DNA of 64,000 bases, from positions 3,977,201 to 4,041,200 of the forward strand of contig OW203984.1 in the NCBI GenBank assembly GCA_934047225.1, read 5' to 3'. A program made the position numbers and the translations under genes. Position 1 is the stretch's first letter; every line of letters begins with the position of its first letter. Source of the stretch: Ypsolopha sequella. Taxonomy: Eukaryota > Arthropoda > Insecta > Lepidoptera > Ypsolophidae. Positions 35,441-48,600 of the stretch are shown here, one piece after another. The notes under the pieces were generated by a model, which was given only the letters and a program-made list of their open reading frames with translations, was not told the DNA's origin and made no database searches.

Positions 35441-35789
35441 TAGTGAAAAACATACTATCGAATAATAAAAATATGTCCGTACGTATGAACCCTCATACTA
35501 AATTAATGTATTAATTAATTTTATATTTTATACTGAACAAATTCCGTAAAGAAAGAAGCTCGCTGAAAGGAAAATAAAATTGTCTTTTTATCTCAGCTGA
35601 TGCCCGGTCCAGTGGGGACTGATTTATTTTGCTTTACGCTCTCTGTCTGCCTGTCTGTCCTTCCATCTGTCACAGAAGTAAACAGCTCCGTCCATAAATA
35701 GGTACGTATATATATATGTAGTTGAAATTTTCACATAATACTTGTTACTGTGACCTCTACCAGGACAAGTAATAAAAAAATATGTACAT

Positions 35790-35990
35790 ATTTGCGCCGT
35801 TCGATGTTGAAACTCTTGGGCCATGGGGCCCAGACGCGCGGCGACTTTTTAAAGAATTGTCGGCGCGCCTGGTCGATGCCTCTGGTGACCCAAGAGCTGG
35901 CGCTTACCTCGGTCAGAGGATCAGCTTAGCGATCCAACGAGGTAACGCTGCCAGCGTCTTGGGTACCCTCCCCAACGGCGACGACTAAAA
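35790..35990 (+). mobile_element. LINE ORF C-terminal fragment
   Basis: Open frame through RRLFKELSARLVDASGDPRA and GAYLGQRISLAIQRGNAASV, stop at 35986. I recognise this end as one repeated in lepidopteran LINEs; the window itself holds a second copy at 3690-4020. Lies in the first intron of gene A. Confidence 0.5.
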
Positions 35991-36300
35991 AAACATTTTT
36001 TATTTAATATAGAATATACATGGTCTGATTTGCTAAATTTTAGGATGTACATATTATTTGATATGTAATTTTAATTTAGAATAATTTTAGCTTTATAAAA
36101 AAATTATAACTTTATTTACTTTTTTATGAAAATTTTGGATTTCATGGTTGACTGATAAGATGTACCCTTCTATACCTGAATGAGCTAATGTGAGCACACC
36201 TTTCAGTTATCTTGTAGAGTGGCTTGTCAATAAAATAGGAAAACTATAGCGATAGTCCTATCATCTATATTGGGTGTTAATTTGATAGCCTTTTTCCTTC

Positions 36301-36500
36301 AAACAGGTTGTTCTACCCATAAATACGAACAACTTTTCTAAGCGGCCAACCCTGTCATCGCGTAGAAAAGAATCAGCTGTTCCATAGAAAAGTTAAATAC
36401 CTAGTCGACCAAAATTTATGAAACAGTTGATTATTTTTTGCGATTTTAGGGTTGGCTCCATAGTAAAAGTTGTTCATATTAATGGGTAGAACACCCCGTT
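36301..36500. mobile_element. Palindromic MITE related to P4
   Basis: Contains GGTTGGCTCCATAGTAAAAG and TTGTTC as in P4, with imperfect arms (ACAGGTTGTTCTACCCAT / ATGGGTAGAACACCCCG). In the first intron of gene A. Confidence 0.55.
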
Positions 36501-36531
36501 TTAAAAAGGCTATATCTTAACATCCTGTCTA

Positions 36532-36768
36532 ATGTGACTTTTGTTTATGTAGTCAAATTCATACTGTAGACTCAGTAAGTGATAGTGATAACGCCCGACC
36601 AAGGTTCAATGACCAATTTGCAAAATAAGAAAAAGAAATTGTGCCGCTATACTAATTTATGAACTATTCCGAGTCAATTAGTATGGGAAGCCTAAATTTT
36701 ATTTTGCCCTTGTTCCTAACCACTTACCGAGACTCCAGTATGAATTCGGCCATCTAAAAAAAGTCACC
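36532..36768. mobile_element. Diverged palindromic MITE related to P3
   Basis: Ends GTGACTTTTGTTTATGTAGT and GGCCATCTAAAAAAAGTCAC with internal arms TCATACTGTAGACTCAGTAA / TTACCGAGACTCCAGTATGA. In the first intron of gene A. Confidence 0.55.
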
Positions 36769-36847
36769 CTAATTAATTTAAATATCCACGAGTATAACGA
36801 TATAGTCCGAAACCCTCACCGCTTGTTTGACTCGCACTTGGCTTTTT

Positions 36848-37140
36848 TTAGGGTTCCGGACCCAAAGAGTAACCAGAGAGACCCTATTACTAAGACTCCG
36901 CTGTCCGTCTGTCTGTCCGTCTGTCCGTCTGTCACCAGGCTGCATCTCATGAACTGTGATAGTTAGACAGTTCAAATTTTCACAGATGATGTATTTTTGA
37001 TGCCGCTATAACAACAAATACTAAAAAACAGAATAAAATAAATATTTAAAGGGGCTCCCATACAACAGAAATGTTTTTATTGCCGTTTTTATAGATAATG
37101 TTACGGAACCCTTCGCACCCGAATCCGACTCGCACCTAGC
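36848..37140. repeat. Copy of the GGGTTCCG repeat with both ends
   Basis: Starts TAGGGTTCCGGACCCAAAGA, contains a (GTCC/GTCT)n tract at 36900-36935, and ends ACGGAACCCTTCGCACCCGA then GACTCGCAC. Related pieces at 4108, 26055-26430 and 60180-60400. It lies in the first intron of gene A. Confidence 0.45.
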
Positions 37141-37654
37141 CTTATTTTTATTTATTTATTTGCCCGTTTATATTTAATTGGGAAATTGGTTCAATATAAT
37201 CATAGATTTCATTGTTACCTGTCTATTTAAGGGGACAAGAACTCCTGGTGACCTTAAGAAGCAGCGATAAGATCTGGCTTAATTCATATGTTATGATAGT
37301 AAAGATAAATGAAAAAATATATGATTTACTACAAAATATGTCCAAAGAGGTGGCTTTTTAGTGTTTTTATCACTAAATAAATACCAAAATAAGGTCTAAA
37401 TGAAGACTAACTTCCGATTTAATTAATTAACTATGCAATTAATTAAACTTATATTTAATCAAATTGAAGACATTAATAACAACAAATGTATTTCCTTGAT
37501 TAGTTTTAAGAATTCCGTTTATTAAAATTGTAATTATTTATTTAGGTGTATTTGAGCACGATCGCAGCATGATTTCCTCTTAGGATCAGTCCAGGACAAG
37601 TCACCCAAGGTCACCAGCAGTTGTTGTCGCCTTAATTATTTCTTATTTGATTAT

Positions 37655-37825
37655 ATGTCAAAGCCGATCTGAAGGCTTTAATTTCAGTTTTAGTGCTGTC
37701 CAAGCATATTTTTTCCAAAGTAATTAAGCTTCTATTTCTGACAGTTAAGGACTATTTCACAATGAAGAAAATTTAGTTTGGATAGCACTAAAACTAAAAT
37801 TGAAGCCATCAGAATCGACATTGCT
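37655..37825. mobile_element. Palindromic MITE in gene A first intron
   Basis: Arms CCGATCTGAAGGCTTTAATT ... TTTTAGTGCTGTCCAA and the inverse TTGGATAGCACTAAAACT ... GAAGCCATCAGAATCG. Confidence 0.65.
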
Positions 37826-38002
37826 ATATCTTAAATTTTATATTTTAATATGAGACAAACAATTAAAGGGGGTTTCAGATGAGCGCTATAAAGGAGTTGA
37901 GTTTGAAAAGGGAACAAAATTTGGTATGCCATACCAAAAATATAGTTAAACACAAACGGTTTACCTATCGTACACAAAAATAAATAAATGATTGTGATTT
38001 AC

Positions 38003-38085
38003 CTGAGCAATAAGTCCAACGTCTGGGAATATCACAACTGTATTCACAGAAACAGCAGACTCTAGTAATCACAGCACTAGTTGGT
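38003..38085 (-). other. Probable non-coding first exon of gene A
   Basis: The downstream edge is a good donor, GCTCAG|GTAAATC, on the minus strand, facing the acceptor just before the ATG of gene A 4.9 kb away. The upstream edge is only a guess, placed below the GATA cluster. Splicing between the two sites was inferred, not seen. Gene B has the same layout. Confidence 0.5.
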
Positions 38086-38166
38086 AACACTCGAACATTG
38101 TCTATAGATAACAACTCATCTTAAGTATTGCCTTATCAACACTTTTCATAAGATATTTCTGATAAA
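38086..38166 (-). promoter_or_regulatory. Putative gene A promoter with three GATA motifs
   Basis: Three GATA cores lie at 38106-38111 (AGATAA), 38133-38138 (TTATCA) and 38160-38165 (TGATAA), just upstream of the presumed first exon. GATA factors are established drivers of midgut genes in insects, and the same cluster occurs before gene B. The start site is not known; a CTATAG sequence near 38101 could act as a weak TATA-like box. Confidence 0.4.
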
Positions 38167-38303
38167 CATCACATTTTGTGTCAAGTGTATAGAGATTATT
38201 ATTTTCTTTACCTGTAGCAATGTTTGAACGAACATCTACCTAGTATATATTATTTTATCTATCTATCGTGACTGCACATTATGCAAAGTTAATAATAATG
38301 TAC

Positions 38304-38442
38304 TGGAACTGGGAGTGAATTACTATGGGAATTTGAATTTTCAATATACGAATTTCACAAAAATTGTTAGCGTTTCATGATGCTGATCCCTTACCAAGCC
38401 TCTTGTATGAATTTGGACGATGATCAAAAAGTCACCTTGTAT
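38304..38442. mobile_element. Half copy of MITE P3 near the gene A promoter
   Basis: Only one arm is present: CTGGAACTGGGAGTGAATTA through GTCACCTTGTATAT. It lies about 140 bp upstream of the GATA cluster of gene A. Confidence 0.6.
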
Positions 38443-38810
38443 ATCTAATGTAATTCTAATTAGAAATAATGTTCAATAATCAAATTAGCAAAATTCGCAA
38501 GGTTTAAGTTTGGTTACCAATATTAATAAAAGTATGTAAATACCTATATACTTAGGCTTAAACTAAATAGATACCTACTAAGATTCTTCAGTCTTCTCTA
38601 CCATAGATATCTACCATATCCTCAATATAAATCTTTATCAACCAAATCTTATGTAAAAAAATATGTTCCACGTCTAGTTTTGTATATAAATATGAAGCAA
38701 GTCTTCTATCGAATAAATATCTACAGTCTTTTGTATAAATAGCTATTTACAACGTATTTTCTATTAATTGATAACTACCAAGTATTAAGTACAATTAGGT
38801 ATCTACCAGT

Positions 38811-38970
38811 GGGTCTACCGCGTAATTCTCATTTTCATCAACATCAACTTGAGATTGAAATTTGACGTGCGTGCGACGACGCCCGCCTAACATACCATCT
38901 CTTTTGCACGCGTTGAATTTCGCATGCATTTGCTTGAAGTTGATACAAATGAGAATTACGCGGTAGAGCC
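38811..38970. mobile_element. Palindromic MITE, family P1 (copy 2)
   Basis: About 160 bp with terminal inverted repeats GGGTCTACCGCGTAATTCTC / GGGCTCTACCGCGTAATTCTC. It lies in the 1.1-kb spacer between genes B and A. Confidence 0.7.
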
Positions 38971-39257
38971 CCTGGTCTTCTGTATTAATAGATATCTACC
39001 AAGTATAAATATATATGTACCAAGTCTTAATAAATAATGTTTCAAGTCTTCTGTATAAAAAGATATCTCCCAAGCATTTAGTACAATGAGATATCAACCA
39101 AGTGTTCTGTATGAATAGATATCTAACAAGTCGTATGTATAAAATTTGCCATATCAATCTGTCACATTGTATGTAGTAAACCAACGTCTCTTCTTCGTTT
39201 AGCAATTTTTATTCAAAAAAGAATAAAACGAAATAGTAATATTTGATCCAAAAAATA

Positions 39258-39263
39258 TTTATT
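39258..39263 (-). terminator. Putative poly(A) signal of gene B
   Basis: AATAAA on the minus strand about 150 nt after the stop codon. It is the first clear canonical hexamer downstream of the stop; the cleavage site was not identified. Confidence 0.5.
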
Positions 39264-39409
39264 TACAAAACTATGGCTAAATATTCAGACAGTTATGAGT
39301 CTCTTCAACAAGATACGATACTGTATAAGAATAATCAAATTACAAAACACACTGCAGAATCATTTTGTTCCCGAACAAAACGATCGTAGCATCACCTTCA
39401 CCGCGTCAG

Positions 39410-39613
39410 TTACTTCAGCAATAGAGCCATAAAACTGATGACCAATACAACAGTGGTTGGTAAAAGAGAGACAGCTGACCCTCTGGCTGCTCCCAAGATC
39501 TCCTGAGCCCGTGTGGTACCCCAGTCCATACTGGCCCGTGCTGAGTTGACAGAAGCAATACCAACGGCATACTCTGGGATGTCCACTTGATCCTCGTTCA
39601 GCCAGTCTTCCAT
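39410..39613 (-). CDS. Gene B terminal exon with GPI-anchor signal
   Basis: It encodes MEDWLNEDQVDIPEYAVGIA and ends with SLLPTTVVLVISFMALLLK and a TAA stop (39412-39410). A small-residue stretch (GAARGS) before the hydrophobic end is a likely omega-site region for GPI attachment to the brush border. The terminal exon of gene C has the same 204-nt length. Confidence 0.93.
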   Translation of the reverse strand: MEDWLNEDQVDIPEYAVGIASVNSARASMDWGTTRAQEILGAARGSAVSLLPTTVVLVISFMALLLK

Positions 39614-42600
39614 CTGGAAGAGATTTTGATTTAATAATTAAGGAAATTATTTTATGAAAGTACGTCAAGTAAGTAGCAACCTGAGTTTGCTCGCTATCGA
39701 CTGCGTAAAATTATTATTATTATTTCGAGAATTTTTGATCTTGTCTCTCCCTCTTGGCCAAAAGAATTTAAAGAGAGAGAGAAAGGTACATTCCTCGGCA
39801 GAAACACAGTCGACCGAGGTTCAGAGCCCCAGGCAAAGAAACTGGCGAACGATGCGAGCAGTATCGAGCAGAACCGCCTTCTGCATCCCCGTTGGAAGCT
39901 AACTGCCGCGGGGTCCCAACCGTCTCAGGTTGGTTTCGAGACTGTTTGGTATTAACCCGTTCGCGGATAAAACAACTGGGATTATTTCGGTGGATGCCAC
40001 GCCCCACATGTCGGTAACCTCGTGAGCCAGGTCGAGATACTTCCTCCTCTTCTCGGTTTCGGCTTTAACGAGGTTCTCACCGTGTGGGATTGTGATATCC
40101 ACCAAAAACACCCGAGACTGCGCCCGGTCCATCAACACGAGATCAGGTTTATTCGTGAGAATAGTCCTATCCGTGATGACATTTATTATTATTATTATTA
40201 TTATTACGTAGATATAAACTTTTCAGTCACGGGCCCATAGGGACCCGGTCATATTATTATTTTAACAATTTATTGTATAAATAACTTTATTTTAATTCAA
40301 TTTAAACCTTCATTAATATTTCAAATATATATAGTTCATTTTAATTATTTTTATTACAATTTTTTTGATTCCCTATTATTCTGTTATTGTAATCTTTTTT
40401 GTGTTCCTCCTACCTGCAATATTTTTTAAGCTGGGTAATCTGAAAACCAGCGCTGTAAGGTGGACTTAACTTGCAGCAAATAATAATTTATTTTTGTAAC
40501 TTATTGCAACCATTTAGTTGTATGGCAAATAAATGAAATTTTCTTTTCGTTCTTTCTTTCTTCTTTCTTTGAATTCATGTAAGCTTACTTCTTGAAGAGC
40601 TTCTTCGTCCATGTAGGCAGCCATATTCTGTAGAACTGTATTCAGGGTGCCAAGCAGACTGTCAAACAAAAATATTACAAATAAAATATATGAGTATTTT
40701 ATTGAACGAGTATCGTTCAATGGAACGTCATGAAATTTGGAAGGCGAGTAAATGAGATAAAAAAAAATATTGCGAACATGAGCCAAATCGGTCAAGATCG
40801 AATCGTGAGTTCACAGTTTGGGGCAAACTACTAACGTTTAACGATATGTCGAAAATTATGCCGCTTTGACTACAATTTTCTTCGAGCGATTGAAATTAAA
40901 TCAAGTTTAATTTGGGTGACGTCATTTACCATTACTCTTGCGTTTTTGGGCCCTTGCTTGGGCTCGGGCTCTAAACTAACATTCAAAAAAACATAAAATA
41001 ATTTAACACTCGATATAATCTACATTAAATTCTTAGCAAACAATAACATAATACGGTAAAACATCTTGCGGACTAGTTTATTGTTGTTTGTAACAATCCC
41101 CATTTCTCTGTTAATTCCCATAGCTTAATTCCTTAATATATATATGTATATTTTTCCGGGATAATACGCCATTTGAGATCATAGTTTTCATTATTATGGT
41201 ATATAATTTGATCATTACTTTTTTATAATTTTTAAGGAATTTGCAGATGTGACGTCACTTGAGGCATTTTAGGCGTTATAGTGATTGCGATGTGTGATTG
41301 CTTATAAAAAAGTGGTCTGTCTCTGTCTGTCTTCTCATCTGTCATCCATCGTTCACATCAGCCAGAATAATTTTTTCAAGTGACGCCACATGAAATCAAA
41401 TGGAAGTTGCAGTAATTTCGTAATAATATTCATCATCATGAGGTGTTTTAGATCACAAGTTATAAAATACTACTTAATATTAATTCTAAAGTATTAAACC
41501 AAAATCTCGAAATGGTTTTCGAATGAACATACCTAAAAATAATTTAATCTAAGCGAATTAACTGATTTTTTTCTACACACACAAATCACATATCGTCACG
41601 ACATGAATCGCCGAGGTGGTGTCAGAGATATTTCCCAAGTGTGAACAGTAAAATGCAAGTAATGACGCGCGTTCCAAAACAAAAGAGCACTACCCGTTAC
41701 TCACGCTTCTCTGACTTCACTGGTCCTCTCCCTGACGAACCCTAGAGCAGCCCCCGCGTTGTTCCTGTCTCCCATGAAGAGGAAGGCGAAGGCATTCTCT
41801 CGATCCTGAGCTTTCACGTCACTGGTCAGCACCATCTCTAAGTACCTGTGATATGGTGAAGTAAATAATTATTTATTTTATTTTATTTTATTTAGGTAAC
41901 AAACAGTCATAACACGAATAGTAAATATAAAAAATAACAAATACAAACACCCCTTAAGAACCATAAAAATGAAATATACACAATAATTACGATATACTTT
42001 CACACCTTATGTCTTTACATAGAAATTTAAACGCAAGAAATTCAAAAGTTGAAATTCAAATTATAATAATAACTAGCTTTTTCCCGCGGCTTCGCCTGCG
42101 TTGATTAAGTTTTTGTATAGTCGTATCGAACCCCATCCCATCCCATCCCATCTCACTAATGCCACTATCCCATCCCATTCCATCCTCACCATCCCACTAA
42201 TATTCAACGGTGTGAAGGAGTAACTTTTCTATAGGACCTGACACCCCATTGCCTTCCAATGGGAACTGATTTATGGGATAAAAAGTAACCTGTCCTATTC
42301 CAGGCCTAGAACTACATTTGTGCAAAGTTTCAGCCTAATCGTTTAAGAGGCTATACGAATTTTATTTTTGTCACTGTCACTCCAAGCGAAAAATCGCGCA
42401 GTGCGAAAGGGGCGGATTCAGGGCAAAAAGGAAAAAAAATGGTTTTATATTTTTATTAAAAAAACTAAAATAGCTAGCAAAATTTCAAATATCAAATCAC
42501 TAGATATTGTTGAAACACACCTAATAAAATATGTTTGAGTTCTGTATATGGTTTCTATTCGTCAAACGAGGAGAAAAAGTGTGTTTAAAGACCTCATTTC

Positions 42601-45600
42601 AATCATTATTTCTATCGAGGAAAATTTATCCAAACATGTTTTCCAATTTCAAAATCCTAGATTATATAGTCAAAATGCGTATACCAGAAATTTATTAAAA
42701 CTTTCCGTGTATTTCATGAAATACAGAGAAAAGAAACACCCGTATTTTTTTCGCATATCGCCTTAAGCCTGTACCTGAACCTAGAGCATGTCCAACTCCA
42801 GTCTATCTAGGATTCGTTTGAAGAAATTCGGACTCTCCTTGTATTGAAAAAAATATATTTGGTTTATTAATCTTTTTTCTAGGGATGTTACGTATAAACA
42901 ATGTACCAAGATATATACTTTTGTCAAAAAAAAAATGTTTTGCACCCTCTCTTTTTTTGGTTATCAAACGTTCGCTTCAAGAACGCGGTAAAGAGATCAA
43001 CTTGATTTTTTTTTATAAAATAGGTAATAGAAATATGAAGGTATATCACCTAAATTCAATACTTTTTTCCCTACAAAATTTTTCAGTATTAGCTAAAAAC
43101 ACACCAATTTGTTGTTTCGCTGCGTGATCACTAGTAAAAAGAGGCCATAGAGCCAACATATAATCGCCTCTATGACAAGCAAATAAAGTCTTTGCCGTAG
43201 GACTAATTGTGCTGGACGGGTAATAAAAAAAGTTGCTAGGGTATGCCATCTTCTTAAGTAGTTTCGGCGTGAAGGAGTAACAAACATCCATCCATCCAAA
43301 CTTTCGCATTTATAATATTAGTTGGATTGTTATTTTATCTCTCTGAATGACTCGACTATGCTACTTTGTTAATACCGATTGTTTGTTTCTATGAATGTAT
43401 TATTATGTGGTATATGTAAATATTAAGCTTGAAAACTAAATTTTCTTTTTGCACAAGTATGCTAATTAAATTTGTTAAGTTTTCATTTTCTTAGTACCGT
43501 CGCGTCGGTTGACTGGAAGAAATGTCGTTGAGGAATAAGTCTGCTCTTCCGTTATTCTGCACTTGGTGTTTTTATTGAGATTTTTTGTGGAATAAAGTTT
43601 TGACTGAATTGTGAATTTAAGTGTTCTGTTTCGATTAATTGGAAAAAGGCGGGTTCTTCACAATCCGTCTGCGAAACCGCTCTTAATTCATTCATGGTAA
43701 TAATAATATTAATTTATTGTTTGCATGGATCCCGTTTCTCCCAATCTCGTGAGAATTTTGAAAAATCTGACTTTATTCCTTGCTTACATTATAAAGGGAA
43801 CCTCTATTCACAATTTCAGCTTTCTAGGTCAAAGGTTTTGGATTGGCCGTTGACCGAGTCAGTCAGTGAGTGAGTGAGTCAGGACTTAGGGTAGCGCGTT
43901 GAAATGGGTCGGTATGGTGACTCTTGTTTTAGAAAGTTTCGATTCCCGGCTAAGATAAGTAATTTTTCAGAAAACAGTTTTTATTTTCTTCAAAATCGAT
44001 GACCAGAGTTGTTTGAGCAAATTTCTCTATCGCCTATAGTTTTGATTTTCCCCACCCATCTCAACGCGCTACGATTTCTCGAACTTTTCATACGCCAAAC
44101 TCACTCCTGGATAGCTCTCTCGTCGGTGGTGCAGCCCAGAGCTCTAAGCAGGGCGACCTGGGCGGCCTGGTTGTTGGAGACGAGGTACAACTGATGCAGG
44201 AAGCTCCACTCCTCGTAGCCACCTTCCCGCAGCGCTGCGCAGTACACGTGGCGCCGGAGATTCGGATTTACTCTGCAAATACAATACTTATCATCACGAC
44301 ATATACCACCGAGAGGTTATTAGAGGTTTTTCCGAGCGTCACTAGAATAGTCAACGACTGCCCCAAAAAAAGGAGTGTTATGTGTTCAGGGTTCATGTGG
44401 GTATTTTTATTAATTCCACCATAACTACGCTTGAACCGATTTCAAAGTGTGTGGTATCATTAGAATCCTTATAGCCTCCTGAGTAGAATAAGCTATAAAT
44501 ATAAGCAGGGTGTAAAACATAAGAGCCGTAAAATGTAAAAAATATAATTTGAACTACCGTATGGATTTTGATAAAAGAGGTCTCAAACAATTCATGATAA
44601 TCTGAAGAGAAAAATATCTATTGAACACACTAGATGGCGCTGCGTGTATTTTACGTCGCGCTACCGACATAAACAAAATAAAAACACCAGCCGTAACACT
44701 AGATGGCACTGCCTGTAATGTACATCGCGCTATCGAAATTTTATTGCAGCATCTATACATAAAGACTGTACAGCTCTGAGAAAATCAGCGCCCCCTTCCC
44801 CCAGAGGGGGTCGCTTCCGATAATGGTTTTAAGACCCTTAAGGGCCAAACCAATTAGGTGGAGTTTAGTGGGTAGGCACTCAGTGAGTCCCACATAACCA
44901 ACGTAACCGGTTACGTTGGTATGCTATGAGCATTCTCCACCTCCCTCCCACCGTGTCCTCCGGAGGGTGCCTTGCTTGGGCGAAAAAAAACAAAAAAAAA
45001 TAGAACTGTAACACGGTGCAGGTGCAGTCGTGGGACATGCAAAACAACATGTATCCAATGTAGAGCTGTCCCCTCACTGCGTTTAAATCCTAATTAAATT
45101 TCTATATTTCTGTATCTTGCCGTAATGATGAAAAAATAAGTTTCTGCGTATAAGATAAGAATTTTACTTATGTCTCAGGAAGAAACCAGTGCTCGTGTGT
45201 GCATTGCATTTTCCCAGTGCATTTTGAAATTATGGCAGGCGTGTTTTTTCACTATTTTTTATTATTTATTTTTATTTCACTGACAATTTTAAGCATCGCG
45301 ATACGGGGTAAGTAAACATCATCGTTTTACTTCGGGTTGTACAATTTGGACATAGACAAACTACACTTTTAAAGAAATGCAATGACACACTTTGTTCGAA
45401 ATAAATTCCGCCAACTTTTAATGCGCTTTCACGCGCTCTGATTGGCTTAGCCTACACAACTCAGTGATAGAAATAGAGAAACTTCAGTAAGTGGGAGTGA
45501 GATGCATATAGTATTTCTATACAAAAACACTGATTAGTTATTAAGTTCTGTGTTATTATCGTTTTGTGTTATGTTATTATTTATTATTATTAAAACAATT

Positions 45601-48600
45601 TAAAAAAATTATAACTCGATATATTTCGGCCCTCGGTATGGGGCCGTCATCAGTCGAATGTAAAAAAATGATGATATATTACAATATATGAATTTTTAAT
45701 AATATAAATTGTAATTTATTACAAATACACGACGTTGATGCAGAATTAGCTCACAGTAAGCAAACGGAAAAAACATAGAAGATGCGTTTTTAGCAAATTG
45801 TCGTTCGAACATACTCGTAATATAACATATATACGTAGTTCAGAATATATAATTTGCACCAATAAATGGGGTGGTATGGTGTTGTAATGGGTTAAGAGGC
45901 TATGCGAATTTTATTTTTGTCACTGTCACTCCAAACGAAAAATCGCGCAGTGCGAGAGGGGCGGATTCAAGGCAAAAGGGAAAAAAGTTGGTTTTATATT
46001 TTTATTAAAAAAACTAACATTTCAACAATTATTTCTATCGAGGAAAATTTATTCAAACATGTTTTCAATATAGTCAAAATGCATATACCAGAAATTTATT
46101 AAAACTTTCCGTGTATTTCATGAAATACACAGAAAAGAAACACCCGTATTTTTTTCGCATAGCGCCTTAATTTAATCAGAACACCTGTTTTCACAAAAAC
46201 TGCAAGTGGAGTAAAAGTTCTTGATACATGCTAATGAGTACTAGTGTTCATGTCACCTGAATGCCTGAACCCATTTGTGAATGTTTTCAAAATTTAATAT
46301 TCTTTTACTATTTCGTACATAACCCTATGTGTTGATAGCTGTAAATAAACTTTTTTAACTATCCACACGTAGGGTTTAATTACTGTTAAGATAACTAAAA
46401 GTAACAATATTAGCTGCTCACAATTTATGGATATTTGGGACCGTGAGTCGTGAGTTACCGGCACGTGCCTCTATTGTGCAATTATTATCCAAAGTGAATC
46501 CGTTAATTTTAAATTTTTATAAAATTTAAGTAAACCCAACCCCAACCCCTGCATATTTCCCCATATCATTATTTATGACATAAAACTATTACCCATACAC
46601 ATAGATTATTTAAATGCTTATATTACATTAAAACTGGCCTTTAATGAGTGTATATGTTATTGTGTAAAACTATTATGTAATTAAGTCGTATGTATCTTTG
46701 TATAAAATCCATAAGTTATTTTTTTGGTGTCGTATAAGCTAACTAGATGGTGCCACAATGTTTCTACATCGCGATATAGCTTGTCCGATTCAGAATGATA
46801 GATACTTTGAGTTGATTTTTGTCGCCTCTGCAAATACATTTTTAAGAAGTCAATATGTTCTCTTTACTCAAAACTAACCCATAGGTATTTAAACAGTTAT
46901 ACCTACATTACATAAATAAATATAGTTCATATTCCATTTCATTTCATTTATTTCCGGTAATCCGAATTCGTGCAAAAAAAATATATTTCCTAAACTATAC
47001 CAGGTACTCAAAAACCTCATAACCTAAAGTTTTTACAGGTGTTATTTATATTCATATCATACAAACACACATTTTAGACTGTACTTTTATTAGAATTTCA
47101 TGTTATGTTTATTGTTTAGTCGATTGCTACCTGCGGGCTTATTATGTATCTCTAGTTGCCTTCTGGATGGGGTGTCTATCATCAAAAACATAGATATACT
47201 ATCGAATTCCGATTGTCTATGGATATGTTCGCACTTGAAGTGACGACACAGTTCGTAAATAGTTCAATACCCACTAAAAGCAATTTTGAAAGTTTAGTTT
47301 TTATCTATGTTTTTGACGATAGGCACCCTGTCCAGTTGGCAACTTAAGATACAGAATATGCAGGCTGGAATGAAGTAATTTTCTGAAACTCTATAGGTAC
47401 TTTGAATCGGCTTTAGTTATTGAGTCATTAAGTTAATCGTAATAGCTAACTCGCATGAACAAATCGACTTTGGTCACGCTATCAAGGAACAGTCATAAAT
47501 TATGCCAATCCCCATACAATATCTGATATGTATTCATTTACACATATCCGACAGTATATTTACCTTGAGTTTTAACTCCATCGCATTTCGTTAGCCAGAA
47601 TTTGTCCAGGTATAGTATTCCGTTTTATAAATGGCGGCTGAAATATAGAGCTGTTAGAATTATAACTGAAAGTCATACTCCGGCCGCTATTTATATATTT
47701 TTTTTACCAATATACTTTATGAAATAGAGAATACGATTTTTCTAATCGTATCCCCTATTTCATAAAGACAAGTAATATCTCTAGTTTTTGTCCTTTCAGC
47801 CTCTAAAAATCCAAAGTCGTGATCAGCCGTAAAAATCTATCGGTTTCGTCGTTTTATGTTTATTTAAAGAACTCAATTTCCAATTCAAAACTCACTTTTG
47901 TACCCCAGAGACCTGGTCACTGAACTTCTGCAGTGAGTCCTGGATGCAGGCTTCATGCCCAATGTTGCAAGCTAAGGTGAGGGTATAGAACCGGTTGAGG
48001 GTCCTGGTCAACGAGTCATCGGCACTGACGTCATAGCCGAGATGATCTATCACAGTCTCCAAGAAACCGTTAAGGATGCTCTGGAAAATAATGTATATAT
48101 AAGGTCTTTCAATTTAAATGGAAAGTAATTTAGGCATTCCACTGCAAAGCACTTTTTTTTGCGCGAACTTTTTTTTCACTTCTCAGTACAAAGCGTTCCG
48201 ATCAGCTGACTCAGTTTGTATGGACAAGTGAAAAAAAAGTTCGTGCAAAGAAAAATTACTTTGCAGTGGAATGTGGAATTAACGATACTGAATCACCTCC
48301 TAAATTACTTTCCATTTAAATTGAAAGACCTTATATATGTATATACTATCGCCGTTCTTCGGGCACAAATACACGCTTTTTAGGGAATAAAGGTTTTCTT
48401 ACGATGTTTTCCTTCACCGTTCAGCAAATGGTATTATTAGGTAACACAAATACTATGCATATGAATTCCGGAAAATTCATTGGTTGAGAGGCCAGTGTTC
48501 TACTTACTGCTTTTTTATAAGAAAATATTTCTTTGTAAATTTCAAGCAGGAACGAAAGATACTTAATTATTATAAACACTGGTTCTTCCATTAAAGGTAA

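Larger units (their letters stand above)
42073..43326 (-). mobile_element. Lep1-type Helitron carrying two nested TTAA MITEs
   Basis: On the minus strand it starts TCCAACTAATATTATAAATG after an A and ends AAGCCGCGGGAAAAAGCTAG before a T, the A|TC...CTAG|T rule of Helitrons, with the CCGCGG hairpin near the end. MITE T1 copy 4 and T2 copy 3 (42343-43257) interrupt it; without them the element would be about 340 bp. Non-autonomous. It lies in the intron between gene B exons 44105 and 41845. Confidence 0.8.

Noticed and set aside
36895..36940. Regular short repeats that could suggest a CRISPR-like array
   Set aside because: Plain GTCC/GTCT microsatellite inside an interspersed repeat; no spacers.
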